A program made the position numbers and the translations under genes. A model generated the notes under the pieces. That model was not told the origin of the DNA. It worked only from the letters and a program-made list of their open reading frames with translations, and made no database searches. From Pseudomonadota bacterium (lineage in GTDB: Bacteria > Pseudomonadota > Gammaproteobacteria > Xanthomonadales > Xanthomonadaceae), in the NCBI GenBank assembly GCA_023453655.1, contig JAEXTE010000256.1, positions 1 to 9,319 of the forward strand: 9,319 nt of DNA, read 5' to 3'. How positions within the stretch are numbered: position 1 is the stretch's first letter; every line of letters starts with the position of its first letter. Positions 1 through 5,840 of this stretch are shown one piece after another.

Positions 1-347
1 GGCAGGTGCTGCTGCGCGCGCTGCCCGATCGCGACGCCGCGTCCGCCACGCTCGCGCGGCTGGTCGAGGCTGGATTCCGCGACCACTACCTGATGCCGGC
101 CGCGGACGACGGCAGGGTCGACATCGCTCTGGGCAGGTTCGGCAGCGAAGCCGCGGCGCGGCGCCATCGGCAGACGCTCGCGGACGCCGGTTTCCCCGCG
201 GTGGCCGAGCCCCTGGGCGACCCGGGCGCCAGCCGCTACTGGGTCGACGCCGCACTGCCCGCGGGCGCGGACATCGCCGAAGCCCGGCGCGCCAGCGGCG
301 CGGCGCGCAGCGAAACGGTGGAATGCGCGGGGCTGGGCGCAGGGTAG
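1..347 (+). CDS. SPOR-domain protein, C-terminal part (5' end outside window)
   Basis: The frame is open from the left edge of the window, so the protein starts upstream; the visible 114 or so residues are its C-terminal part. They show the SPOR-domain pattern: a beta strand (QVLLRALPDRDAA), a helix with the Leu-x-x-AGF signature (ARLVEAGFRDHYL), a second strand (VDIALGRFGSEAAA) and a second helix again ending in AGFPA. SPOR domains bind denuded peptidoglycan glycans and usually sit on cell-envelope or division proteins; that function is family knowledge and is not shown for this protein. About 40 residues follow the domain, with the conserved-looking YWVDAAL segment. The stop TAG lies 40 bases before tRNA-Thr. 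From memory, xanthomonads carry a SPOR gene behind birA-coaX at this place, so the unseen upstream gene may be coaX; this is inference. Confidence 0.72.
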   Translation, partial: QVLLRALPDRDAASATLARLVEAGFRDHYLMPAADDGRVDIALGRFGSEAAARRHRQTLADAGFPAVAEPLGDPGASRYWVDAALPAGADIAEARRASGAARSETVECAGLGAG

Positions 348-350
348 AAT
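345..350 (+). promoter_or_regulatory. Candidate -10 box for tRNA-Thr
   Basis: TAGAAT overlaps the stop codon of the SPOR gene and differs from the sigma-70 TATAAT consensus at one base. It would start transcription near 357, about 30 bases before the mature tRNA. No good -35 is visible 16-18 bases upstream, so the call rests on the -10 and on similar TAGACT boxes elsewhere in the window. Confidence 0.35.
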
Positions 351-387
351 GCCGCCAGCGTCGCGCGATCGCGCCGACGCCGACTTC

Positions 388-463
388 GCCGCTTTAGCTC
401 AGTTGGTAGAGCAACGGTCTTGTAAACCGTAGGTCGTCCGTTCGATTCGGACAAGCGGCACCA
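388..463 (+). tRNA. tRNA-Thr (anticodon TGT)
   Basis: A full 76-nt cloverleaf can be drawn by hand. The acceptor stem GCCGCTT pairs with AAGCGGC. The D arm is GCTC/GAGC. The anticodon stem ACGGT/ACCGT encloses the loop CTTGTAA, with anticodon TGT at 421-423. The variable loop is AGGTC, and the T stem GTCCG/CGGAC encloses TTCGATT. The CCA end is encoded at 461-463. The anticodon reads ACA, and with modification other ACN threonine codons. It stands alone here, with no second tRNA gene or tuf gene following. No integrase or att-like repeat adjoins it, so nothing suggests use as an integration site. Confidence 0.97.
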
Positions 464-525
464 CTTTCGCGGCCCGGCCCATCCCCCCGGCCGGTGCGGA
501 CCCGCCCATGGCGCGCGCGGTGTGC

Positions 526-533
526 CCTAGACT
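526..533 (+). promoter_or_regulatory. Candidate -10 region for the arginase gene
   Basis: CCTAGACT, containing the -10-like hexamer TAGACT (528-533), ends 33 bases before the arginase ATG. The identical 8-mer ends 32 bases before the M28 peptidase ATG (5801-5808), which supports a shared promoter signal. No recognisable -35 box is present. Confidence 0.35.
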
Positions 534-566
534 CCTGCCAGACCCTTGCAGGAGCAACCGTCGGCC

Positions 567-1490
567 ATGGCGCGACACTATCCCCCGGTTTCGATCTTCG
601 GCGTGCCCACCGACGTGGGCGCAGGCGCGCGTGGCGCCTCGATGGGCCCGGAGGCCCTGCGCGTGGCGCGCCTGGCGGAGGCCCTGGCGGCGCGTGGCGT
701 GGACGTGCGCGACATCGGCGACGTCGCCGGACCGAAGAACCCGTGGCTGCCGCCCTGCGACGGCTACCGGCACCTCGACGAAGTCGTGGCATGGAACCGG
801 GCGGTGTTCGATGCCTCGTCCGCGATCCTCGCCGAGGGCCGCATGCCGCTGATGCTCGGCGGGGACCATTGCCTGGCGGTGGGCTCGATCGCCGCGGTGG
901 CCGACCACTGCCGTCGCAACGGCAAGTCCCTCCGGGTGCTGTGGCTCGACGCGCATACCGACTTCAACACCAGCGCGATCACCCCCTCGGGCAACATCCA
1001 CGGCATGCCGGTCGCCTGCCTGTGCGGCATCGGTCCCGAGCCGCTGGTCCGCATGGGCGGCCACGTGCCGGCCCTGGTGCCGGACCAGGTGCGCCAGATC
1101 GGCATCCGCTCGGTGGACCAGGACGAGAAGCGCCTGGTCAAGGAGCACGGGCTGGACATCTACGACATGCGCTACATCGACGAGGTCGGGATGCGCCAGA
1201 CCATGCAGCAGGTGCTGATGGGGCTGGACGAGAGCACCCACCTGCACGTGAGCTTCGACGTCGACATCCTCGATCCGTCGATCGCGCCCGGTACCGGCAC
1301 GCCGATTCCTGGCGGGGTGAACTACCGCGAGGCGCAGCTGATCATGGAGATGATCGCCGACACCGGGTTCCTCGGTTCGCTGGACGTGGTCGAGGTCAAT
1401 CCGGCGCTGGACGACCGCAACAGCACCGCGGAGCTGGCGGTGGACCTGGTCGAAAGCCTGTTCGGCAAGTCGACGCTGATGCGCGACTGA
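567..1490 (+). CDS. rocF: Arginase
   Basis: This 307-residue protein of the arginase/ureohydrolase family hydrolyses L-arginine to ornithine and urea in the cytoplasm with a dinuclear Mn centre. All three metal motifs are intact: GGDHC (98-102, H101), DAHTDFN (128-134; D128, H130, D132) and SFDVDILDP (229-237; D231, D233). The substrate-pocket segment SGNIHGMP (141-148) and the EVNP motif (276-279) favour arginase over agmatinase. The length is normal for bacterial arginases. I chose the ATG at 567 because AGGAG (550-554) lies 12 bases upstream; an in-frame TTG at 546 would add seven residues but has no ribosome site of its own. The gene seems to be a single transcription unit: no ornithine cyclodeaminase, rocD or transporter gene is adjacent. 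No terminator is obvious in the next 139 bases. Confidence 0.95.
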   Translation: MARHYPPVSIFGVPTDVGAGARGASMGPEALRVARLAEALAARGVDVRDIGDVAGPKNPWLPPCDGYRHLDEVVAWNRAVFDASSAILAEGRMPLMLGGDHCLAVGSIAAVADHCRRNGKSLRVLWLDAHTDFNTSAITPSGNIHGMPVACLCGIGPEPLVRMGGHVPALVPDQVRQIGIRSVDQDEKRLVKEHGLDIYDMRYIDEVGMRQTMQQVLMGLDESTHLHVSFDVDILDPSIAPGTGTPIPGGVNYREAQLIMEMIADTGFLGSLDVVEVNPALDDRNSTAELAVDLVESLFGKSTLMRD

Positions 1491-1629
1491 GTCGGCTTGA
1501 CGCCGCATCCACCTCGATGAACGGGCTCGGCGCGCAGGCTGCCATTCAACGCATCTTTCACGGCTCCGGCGGTGTGATGGCGTGGACGAGCGCGGAAGGC
1601 CGCGCGCGCACTACTCCAGGAGACTGCAG

Positions 1630-1785
1630 ATGAAGCGTTTGATGGCCCTCATGCTGATTGCCATGTTCTCGGTCGGCACGCTGTCGGCGTGCAACACCAC
1701 CAAGGGCTTCGGCCAGGACGTCGAAAAGGTCGGCGACAAGATCGAGGATGCGGCCAAGGACACCGGCGCCACCGATCCGCGCTGA
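1630..1785 (+). CDS. Entericidin A/B-type small lipoprotein
   Basis: The product is 51 residues. It starts with MKR, has a hydrophobic signal of about 17 residues (4-20) and a lipobox LSAC with the lipidated Cys at position 21, then the entericidin pattern CNTTKGFGQDVEKVGDKIEDAA. The mature lipoprotein is about 31 residues, mostly a charged amphipathic helix, and would sit in the outer membrane or periplasmic face. In E. coli the EcnA/EcnB pair was described as an antidote/toxin linked to stationary-phase lysis. Here there is only one gene, so a toxin-antidote role should not be assumed. The start at 1630 is supported by AGGAG (1618-1622) seven bases upstream; an in-frame ATG at 1582 would put 16 charged residues before the signal peptide and is rejected. 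The gene is followed directly by a strong terminator, so it is monocistronic. Confidence 0.9.
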   Translation: MKRLMALMLIAMFSVGTLSACNTTKGFGQDVEKVGDKIEDAAKDTGATDPR

Positions 1786-1808
1786 ACCCGCGCGTCGAGG
1801 GGATGGAG

Positions 1809-1837
1809 AGGCCGGCGGAAACGCCGGCCTTTTCTTT
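1809..1837 (+). terminator. Rho-independent terminator of the entericidin gene
   Basis: GGCCGGCG (1810-1817) pairs perfectly with CGCCGGCC (1822-1829) around a GAAA tetraloop, extended by one A-T pair (1809/1830). The T-rich tract TTTTCTTT (1830-1837) follows. It lies 24 bases after the entericidin stop. Confidence 0.9.
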
Positions 1838-1946
1838 CCCGGGTGGCGTCGGCTGAATGCCCGCGCAGGTCGTGCTCATCGTTGTGAACCCCGATTGACG
1901 GGTCCTTGATCGGCCCGTGATCGACAGGCGTGCATGCTCGATCCCG

Positions 1947-1963
1947 TCGACGCGATGCGTCGA
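1947..1963 (+). promoter_or_regulatory. Perfect 7-bp inverted repeat upstream of the CsbD-type gene
   Basis: TCGACGC (1947-1953) and GCGTCGA (1957-1963) form a perfect inverted repeat around GAT, 29 bases before the CsbD-type ATG. It could be an operator half-site pair or an mRNA hairpin in the leader. No convincing sigma-70 or alternative sigma promoter is visible in 1838-1992, so its position relative to the transcription start is unknown. Confidence 0.25.
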
Positions 1964-1992
1964 TCTTCCGTCAGACCGAGAGGATCAAAGCG

Positions 1993-2193
1993 ATGAACAA
2001 GGACATCATTTCCGGAAAGTGGACCCAGCTCAAGGGCCAGGCGCAGGCGCGGTGGGGTGACCTGACCGACGACGTCTTCGACGTGGCCGAAGGCGACAGC
2101 AAGTACCTTGCCGGCAAGCTGCAGGAGCGCTACGGCTGGGAGCGCGAGCGCGCCGAGCAGGAAGTGCGCGATTTCGAGCGCACCCTCGGCTGA
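1993..2193 (+). CDS. CsbD/YjbJ-type small stress protein
   Basis: This 66-residue hydrophilic protein matches the CsbD family closely. It opens with [20 protein letters not shown], where the W-x-Q-LKGxxxxxWG motif is diagnostic, followed by [15 protein letters not shown] (21-35) and the C-terminal helix with [13 protein letters not shown] (43-55). CsbD/YjbJ proteins are abundant under general stress in many bacteria, but their molecular role is unknown. It has no signal peptide or membrane segment, so it should be cytoplasmic. The ATG at 1993 is preceded by GAGAGGAT about eight bases upstream; an in-frame ATG at 1930 upstream has no such site and would add 21 atypical residues. It has its own terminator and lies 0.2 kb after the entericidin gene, separated from it by that gene's terminator. 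Confidence 0.93.
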   Translation: MNKDIISGKWTQLKGQAQARWGDLTDDVFDVAEGDSKYLAGKLQERYGWERERAEQEVRDFERTLG

Positions 2194-2243
2194 GTCATCC
2201 GCCAGCAGTTTCGCGGCCCGTCCCTCCCCGACGCCGCGAACCG

Positions 2244-2274
2244 GAGGGCCGGCGTCTGCCGGCCCTCTTCTTTT
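2244..2274 (+). terminator. Rho-independent terminator of the CsbD-type gene
   Basis: A perfect 10-bp stem, GAGGGCCGGC (2244-2253) with GCCGGCCCTC (2258-2267), encloses the loop GTCT and is followed by TTCTTTT (2268-2274). On the other strand no T-tract follows the stem, so it is oriented for the CsbD-type gene and not for the convergent gene that ends at 2294. Confidence 0.9.
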
Positions 2275-2293
2275 GCGTTGCGCGATGGAGACA

Positions 2294-3067
2294 TCAGCGC
2301 CAGCGGCCCGGCGGATCGGGGCCGAAGCGGCCCGGGAACGCCTGCGGCCGACGCTGGCTCCAGCGCGGCTGCGGCGGAAGGATGCCGCGCGCCGCCAGTG
2401 CCGCCGGCGCGTCGTAGCGCAGCTGCGTGACCTGCGCCGGGCGCGCATCGCGGTCGAACGTGGTCTGGCCGGCCGGCGACCATTCGCGCTCGCCATGGCC
2501 GGTGCCGATGCGCTGCGCCATGGCGGTCGTGGCGTCGGCCGTCCCGGAAGCGGGCGCTGCCGCACGCGACTTCGCCTGGGCGGCCTCGCGTGCGATCGGG
2601 GGCGATGGCGGGGTGTACGGCCTGCGCTCGCGGAAGGCGGCGATGCCGATGGTGCCGACGTGGTCGAGCCGCCCGGTGCGCGCGGCGTAGCTGTCGGGCA
2701 GTGCTGTGAACACGAACTGCGCCACGTCCTGGTGCGACTTGCGCCAGCCGGCGATCTCCGTGCTCTGCCAAGGCGCGAGCACGTAGCCGGCCTGCGAGGG
2801 ATCGGCGGTCTGTCCGGTCACGGCGTTGACCCCATCGACCGACAGCACCACCAGCACCCGCTCGCCGCTGGTATTGGTCAGGCGCACCGCATAGCGATGC
2901 CCGGGCGTGCCGGCAACCCAGGTGTCGTCCCGGCGCGGGTACTGCTCGAGCCAGCGGCCGCTGTCGCGGTCGACGATCTCGAGACGGACCAGGGGCGAAG
3001 CGGCGGCCGGCAGGGCCCAGGCTGCGGCGACGAACGCGAGGAGGAGCAGGGCGAGGTGGCGGGACAT
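2294..3067 (-). CDS. Secreted protein of unknown function
   Basis: The 257-residue product has a clear Sec signal peptide: MSRH, hydrophobic core 5-19, and an AAA-S cleavage site near residue 23. The mature N-terminal part (24-148) looks like a beta-rich domain. It contains YAVRLTNTSGERVLVVLSVDG (59-79), NAVTGQTA (81-88), GYVLAPWQSTEIAGWRKS (94-111) and FVFTALPDSYAARTGR (118-133). I recall this combination from uncharacterised proteobacterial proteins but cannot attach a function. A Pro/Ala-rich linker (150-183) leads to a second conserved-looking segment, GTGHGEREWSP...LRYDAPAALAARGILP (188-231), and a basic, Pro-rich tail. The ATG at 3067 was chosen because the signal peptide begins there and GGAG lies about 10 bases upstream; the frame stays open to 3148 without a plausible start. 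It is divergent from trpS and convergent with the CsbD-type gene. Confidence 0.8.
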   Translation of the reverse strand: MSRHLALLLLAFVAAAWALPAAASPLVRLEIVDRDSGRWLEQYPRRDDTWVAGTPGHRYAVRLTNTSGERVLVVLSVDGVNAVTGQTADPSQAGYVLAPWQSTEIAGWRKSHQDVAQFVFTALPDSYAARTGRLDHVGTIGIAAFRERRPYTPPSPPIAREAAQAKSRAAAPASGTADATTAMAQRIGTGHGEREWSPAGQTTFDRDARPAQVTQLRYDAPAALAARGILPPQPRWSQRRPQAFPGRFGPDPPGRWR

Positions 3068-3152
3068 GGCGGATTCTCCGTGGTTGCCGGGGACATCAAC
3101 GTCCGCTGGCCGGCTCCGGGGTGACGCGCGGGGGCATCGCCGCGGCAACGGT

Positions 3153-3158
3153 TAAACT
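3153..3158 (+). promoter_or_regulatory. Candidate -10 box for trpS
   Basis: TAAACT (in GGTTAAACTCGC) matches TATAAT at four of six positions and lies 30 bases before the preferred trpS ATG, a spacing like that of the TAGACT boxes of the arginase and M28 genes. No -35 is recognisable. Transcription would start near 3165. Confidence 0.3.
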
Positions 3159-3188
3159 CGCATTCTGTTTTCCGCCGTGCCTCCCGCA

Positions 3189-4523
3189 ATGTCGCCAGCT
3201 TCCGTCCGCGTCCTTACCGGCATCACCACTTCGGGGACGCCCCACCTGGGCAACTACGTCGGCGCGATCCGCCCGGCGGTCGCCGCCAGCCGCGCCCAGG
3301 GCGTGGAGAGTTTCTATTTCCTGGCCGACCTGCACAGCCTGATCAAGGCCCAGGACCCCGCGCGCACCCAGCGTTCGACGCTGGAAATCGCCGCCGCCTG
3401 GCTGGCCTGCGGGCTGGATCCGGCGAGCGTGTGGTTCTACCGCCAGAGCGACGTGCCCGAGATCACCGAGCTGACCTGGTACCTGACCTGCGTGGCCGGC
3501 AAGGGCATCCTCAACCGCGCCCACGCCTACAAGGCGGCGGTCGACCGCAACCGCGCGGAGGGCGAGGACGAAGACGCCGGCGTGACCGCGGGCCTGTTCA
3601 TGTACCCCGTGCTGATGGCCGCCGACATCCTGCTGTTCAACGCGCACCGCGTGCCGGTGGGCCGCGACCAGGTGCAGCACATCGAGATGGCGCGCGACTT
3701 CGGCCAGCGCTTCAACCACGTTTACGGACGCGAGTGGTTCACCCTGCCCGAGGCCGCGATCGAGGAGCACGTGGCCACGCTGCCCGGACTGGACGGTCGC
3801 AAGATGAGCAAGAGCTACGGCAACACCATCCCGATGTTCGTGCCGCCGGCTGAACTGAAGAAGCTGGTGTTCTCGATCGTCACCGATTCGCGCGCGCCGG
3901 GGGAGCCCAAACAGACCGAGGGCTCGGCGCTGTTCCAGCTGTACCAGGCCTTCGCCACCGCCGAGGAATCGGCCGCGTTCGCGCAGGCCTTCGCCGACGG
4001 GATCGGCTGGGGCGACGCCAAGCAGCGCCTGTTCGACCTGGTCGAGCGCGAGATCGCGCCGCTGCGCGACCGCTACCTCGACCTCGTCGCGCGTCCCGGC
4101 GACATCGAGGACACCCTGCGCGATGGCGCGCGCCGCCTGCGCGAGCGCTACGCCACCCCGCTGCTGTCGCAGCTGCGCGAGGCGGTGGGCCTGTGCGACC
4201 TGTCGAAGGTGCAGCTGGGTGCGATGGAGGTCGAAGCCGCGGAGAAACCGCCGCTGGCCGCGTTCAAGCAGTATCGCGAGGCCGACGGGAAGTTCTACTT
4301 CAAGCTGGTGGAAGGCGACCGCGTGCTGCTGCAGAGCCAGGCCTTCGACGCGCCGCGCGACGCCGGGCAGGCCATCGCCGGCCTGCGCCGCGGCGAACTG
4401 GCGCTGGCGCAGGCGCCGGCGACCCTGGGCGAGGGCGTGGACGCGGCGGCGGTGCAGGCCGCGCTCGACGCGCTGGCCGCCGCCGACGCGGAAAAGGCCG
4501 CAACCAAGGCGGTGCAGGCATGA
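3189..4523 (+). CDS. trpS: Tryptophan--tRNA ligase
   Basis: This class Ic aminoacyl-tRNA synthetase charges tRNA-Trp in the cytoplasm. The HIGH-type motif is TPHLGN (17-22 in the 444-residue protein) and KMSKSYGN is at 205-212. The Trp/ATP-site segments FYFLADLHSLIK (42-53) and VGRDQVQHIEMARDF (157-171) are also present. At 444 residues it is much longer than the roughly 330-residue E. coli enzyme; as I recall, pseudomonads and xanthomonads have this long form. The extra part is a C-terminal extension of about 100 residues. It includes a module at 366-401 (GKFYFKLVEGDRVLLQSQAF and following) resembling the DUF1508/YegP fold, then an Ala-rich helical tail. I prefer the ATG at 3189; a GTG at 3177 would add four residues, and neither has a Shine-Dalgarno site. 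The stop overlaps the next start as ATGA, implying translational coupling. Confidence 0.96.
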   Translation: MSPASVRVLTGITTSGTPHLGNYVGAIRPAVAASRAQGVESFYFLADLHSLIKAQDPARTQRSTLEIAAAWLACGLDPASVWFYRQSDVPEITELTWYLTCVAGKGILNRAHAYKAAVDRNRAEGEDEDAGVTAGLFMYPVLMAADILLFNAHRVPVGRDQVQHIEMARDFGQRFNHVYGREWFTLPEAAIEEHVATLPGLDGRKMSKSYGNTIPMFVPPAELKKLVFSIVTDSRAPGEPKQTEGSALFQLYQAFATAEESAAFAQAFADGIGWGDAKQRLFDLVEREIAPLRDRYLDLVARPGDIEDTLRDGARRLRERYATPLLSQLREAVGLCDLSKVQLGAMEVEAAEKPPLAAFKQYREADGKFYFKLVEGDRVLLQSQAFDAPRDAGQAIAGLRRGELALAQAPATLGEGVDAAAVQAALDALAAADAEKAATKAVQA

Positions 4524-4831
4524 ACCCGCTGGTCGAACTCAACCTCACCCTGATCCTGTTCCTGCCCTGGTTCGCGATCCTGGCCACGCTGTACTGGCTG
4601 TTCCCGCGCCAGCCGCGCACCGCGGCGCGCGTGCTGTACGACCTGGCGACCCTGCTGCTGTCGGTCGGCGCGTTCCTGTGGAGCGTGTACTGGTCGCTCG
4701 ACAACGCCGACGCCAGTTACGGTCGGCTGTGGCCGCAGATCCTGGCCACGGCGCTGGGCTACGGCGTGTTCCTGGCCGCACTGGGCCTCGCGTTCGCGGT
4801 GCGCCACCTGCTGTTCCGCCGCCGGCGCTGA
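4520..4831 (+). CDS. Small three-helix inner-membrane protein, function unknown
   Basis: The 103-residue product has three predicted membrane segments: 9-28 (LTLILFLPWFAILATLYWLF), 39-60 (LYDLATLLLSVGAFLWSVYW and on) and 74-99 (ILATALGYGVFLAALGLAFA and on). A basic loop (PRQPRTAARV) follows segment 1, and the C-terminus ends in a basic FRRRR, which suggests a cytoplasmic C-terminus. No catalytic motif is visible and I do not recognise the family. The ATG overlaps the trpS stop (ATGA at 4520-4523), which decides the start and indicates coupled translation. The MBL-fold gene follows after 11 bases. Co-transcription with trpS is inferred from spacing only. Confidence 0.85.
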   Translation: MNPLVELNLTLILFLPWFAILATLYWLFPRQPRTAARVLYDLATLLLSVGAFLWSVYWSLDNADASYGRLWPQILATALGYGVFLAALGLAFAVRHLLFRRRR

Positions 4832-4842
4832 GGCAGGCCGCG

Positions 4843-5781
4843 ATGGACCGGCATGGCATCACCCTGATCGACACCGGCTACATCCGGCCGGGACTGTGTG
4901 CGGCCTGGCTGGTGCACGGCGACGGCGGCCGCGCCGCCCTGGTCGATTGCGGTACCGCGACCTGCGCCGGGCGCGTGCTCGAGGCCATCGACGCGGCCGG
5001 CGTGGCGCGCGAGGCGGTGGAATGGCTGCTGGTCACCCACGTGCACCTGGACCACGCCGGCGGTGCGGGGCCGCTGATGCGCGCGTTGCCCAATGCCAGG
5101 CTGGTGGTGCATCCGCGCGGCGCGCAGCACATGATCGATCCATCGAAGCTGATCGCCAGCGCACGCGCGGTGTACGGCGAGGCGATGTTCGCGCGCGACC
5201 ATGCCGGCATGCTGCCGGTGGAGGCCGAGCGCGTGGTGGTGGCCGACGATGGCCACGTTGTGGATCTGGCCGGGCGGCCGCTGCGCTGCGCCGACACGCC
5301 GGGCCACGCCCTGCACCATTACAGCGTCTGGGACGCCGCCTCGCGCAGCTGGTTCGCCGGCGACGCCTTCGGCCTGTCCTATCGGGAATTCGACAACGGC
5401 AATGGCGCTTTCGCCGTGCCGACCACCTCGCCGGTGCAGTTCGATCCCGGGCAGATGAAGGCTTCGATCCGGCGCCTGGTGGCCGAGGATCCGGCCGCCA
5501 TCCGCATCGCCCACTACGCCGCGGTCGAGGACTGCGCACGCCTGGGCGAGTCGCTGGTGGAACTGGTCGACCGGCTGGCGGAGATCGCGCGCGACGCGGC
5601 CGGCCAGCCCGATCGCCATGCGCGCATCGCCGGGCGCATGCGCGCGCTGTTCATCGAGCGCGCCATCGCGCACGGCGTGGGCGACGCCGAGACGCGCGTG
5701 GATGCCGTGCTGGGCGGCGACATCGAGATCAACGCGCAGGGCCTGTGCGCGTGGCTGGACCGGCTCGCCCGCCAGGCCTGA
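4843..5781 (+). CDS. Metallo-beta-lactamase-fold hydrolase
   Basis: The 312-residue cytoplasmic protein carries the complete MBL metal-site set: THVHLDHAGG (H66, H68, D70, H71), DTPGHALHH (H155), FAGDAFG (D174) and IAHYAAVE (H224). These positions bind two metal ions in glyoxalase II/lactonase-type members. The N-terminus (ITLIDTGYIRPGLCAAWLV) has the usual strand-loop entry and there is no signal peptide. After the core, a helical C-terminal part (230-312) resembles the extension of uncharacterised MBL-fold hydrolases. The substrate is unknown; a thioester, lactone or phosphodiester is possible. The ATG at 4843 follows the membrane-protein gene by 11 bases and has AGGCAGG (4831-4837) upstream. 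It would be the third gene of the trpS cluster. No terminator is evident before the M28 gene. Confidence 0.9.
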   Translation: MDRHGITLIDTGYIRPGLCAAWLVHGDGGRAALVDCGTATCAGRVLEAIDAAGVAREAVEWLLVTHVHLDHAGGAGPLMRALPNARLVVHPRGAQHMIDPSKLIASARAVYGEAMFARDHAGMLPVEAERVVVADDGHVVDLAGRPLRCADTPGHALHHYSVWDAASRSWFAGDAFGLSYREFDNGNGAFAVPTTSPVQFDPGQMKASIRRLVAEDPAAIRIAHYAAVEDCARLGESLVELVDRLAEIARDAAGQPDRHARIAGRMRALFIERAIAHGVGDAETRVDAVLGGDIEINAQGLCAWLDRLARQA

Positions 5782-5800
5782 GCGTCCGTGCCACCGCTCG

Positions 5801-5808
5801 CCTAGACT
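5801..5808 (+). promoter_or_regulatory. Candidate -10 region for the M28 peptidase gene
   Basis: CCTAGACT is identical to the 8-mer upstream of the arginase gene (526-533) and ends 32 bases before the peptidase ATG. It lies in the 59-base gap after the MBL gene, so the peptidase may have its own promoter as well as possible read-through. No -35 is visible. Confidence 0.35.
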
Positions 5809-5840
5809 GGCGGCAGGTCCTTGTCCGGAGCGACGTCAGC

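Noticed and set aside
388..463. tRNA-Thr as an integration site for a mobile element
   Set aside because: No integrase, no repeat of the tRNA 3' end and no foreign-looking genes are present in the window. The neighbours look like ordinary chromosomal genes.
464..510. Hairpin after tRNA-Thr (CGGCC...GGCCG) as a terminator
   Set aside because: The stem is short and no T-tract follows, so it does not meet the pattern of an intrinsic terminator.
546..566. TTG at 546 as the arginase start
   Set aside because: AGGAG at 550-554 would then lie inside the gene, and the extra seven residues are not typical. The ATG at 567 fits the family N-terminus (MARHYPPVSIFGVPTDVGAG).
399..1508. Long open frame on the minus strand opposite the arginase gene
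   Set aside because: It mirrors an unambiguous arginase, is His/Arg/Ala-rich without domain features, and runs through the tRNA gene. Long antisense frames are expected at this GC content.
1497..1525. TTGACG (1497-1502) as a -35 box for the entericidin gene
   Set aside because: It is near-consensus on its own, but no -10-like hexamer lies 16-18 bases downstream, and it is over 100 bases from the start codon.
1582..1629. Upstream ATG at 1582 extending the entericidin
   Set aside because: It would bury the signal peptide behind 16 hydrophilic residues and removes the good spacing of AGGAG (1618-1622) to the ATG at 1630.
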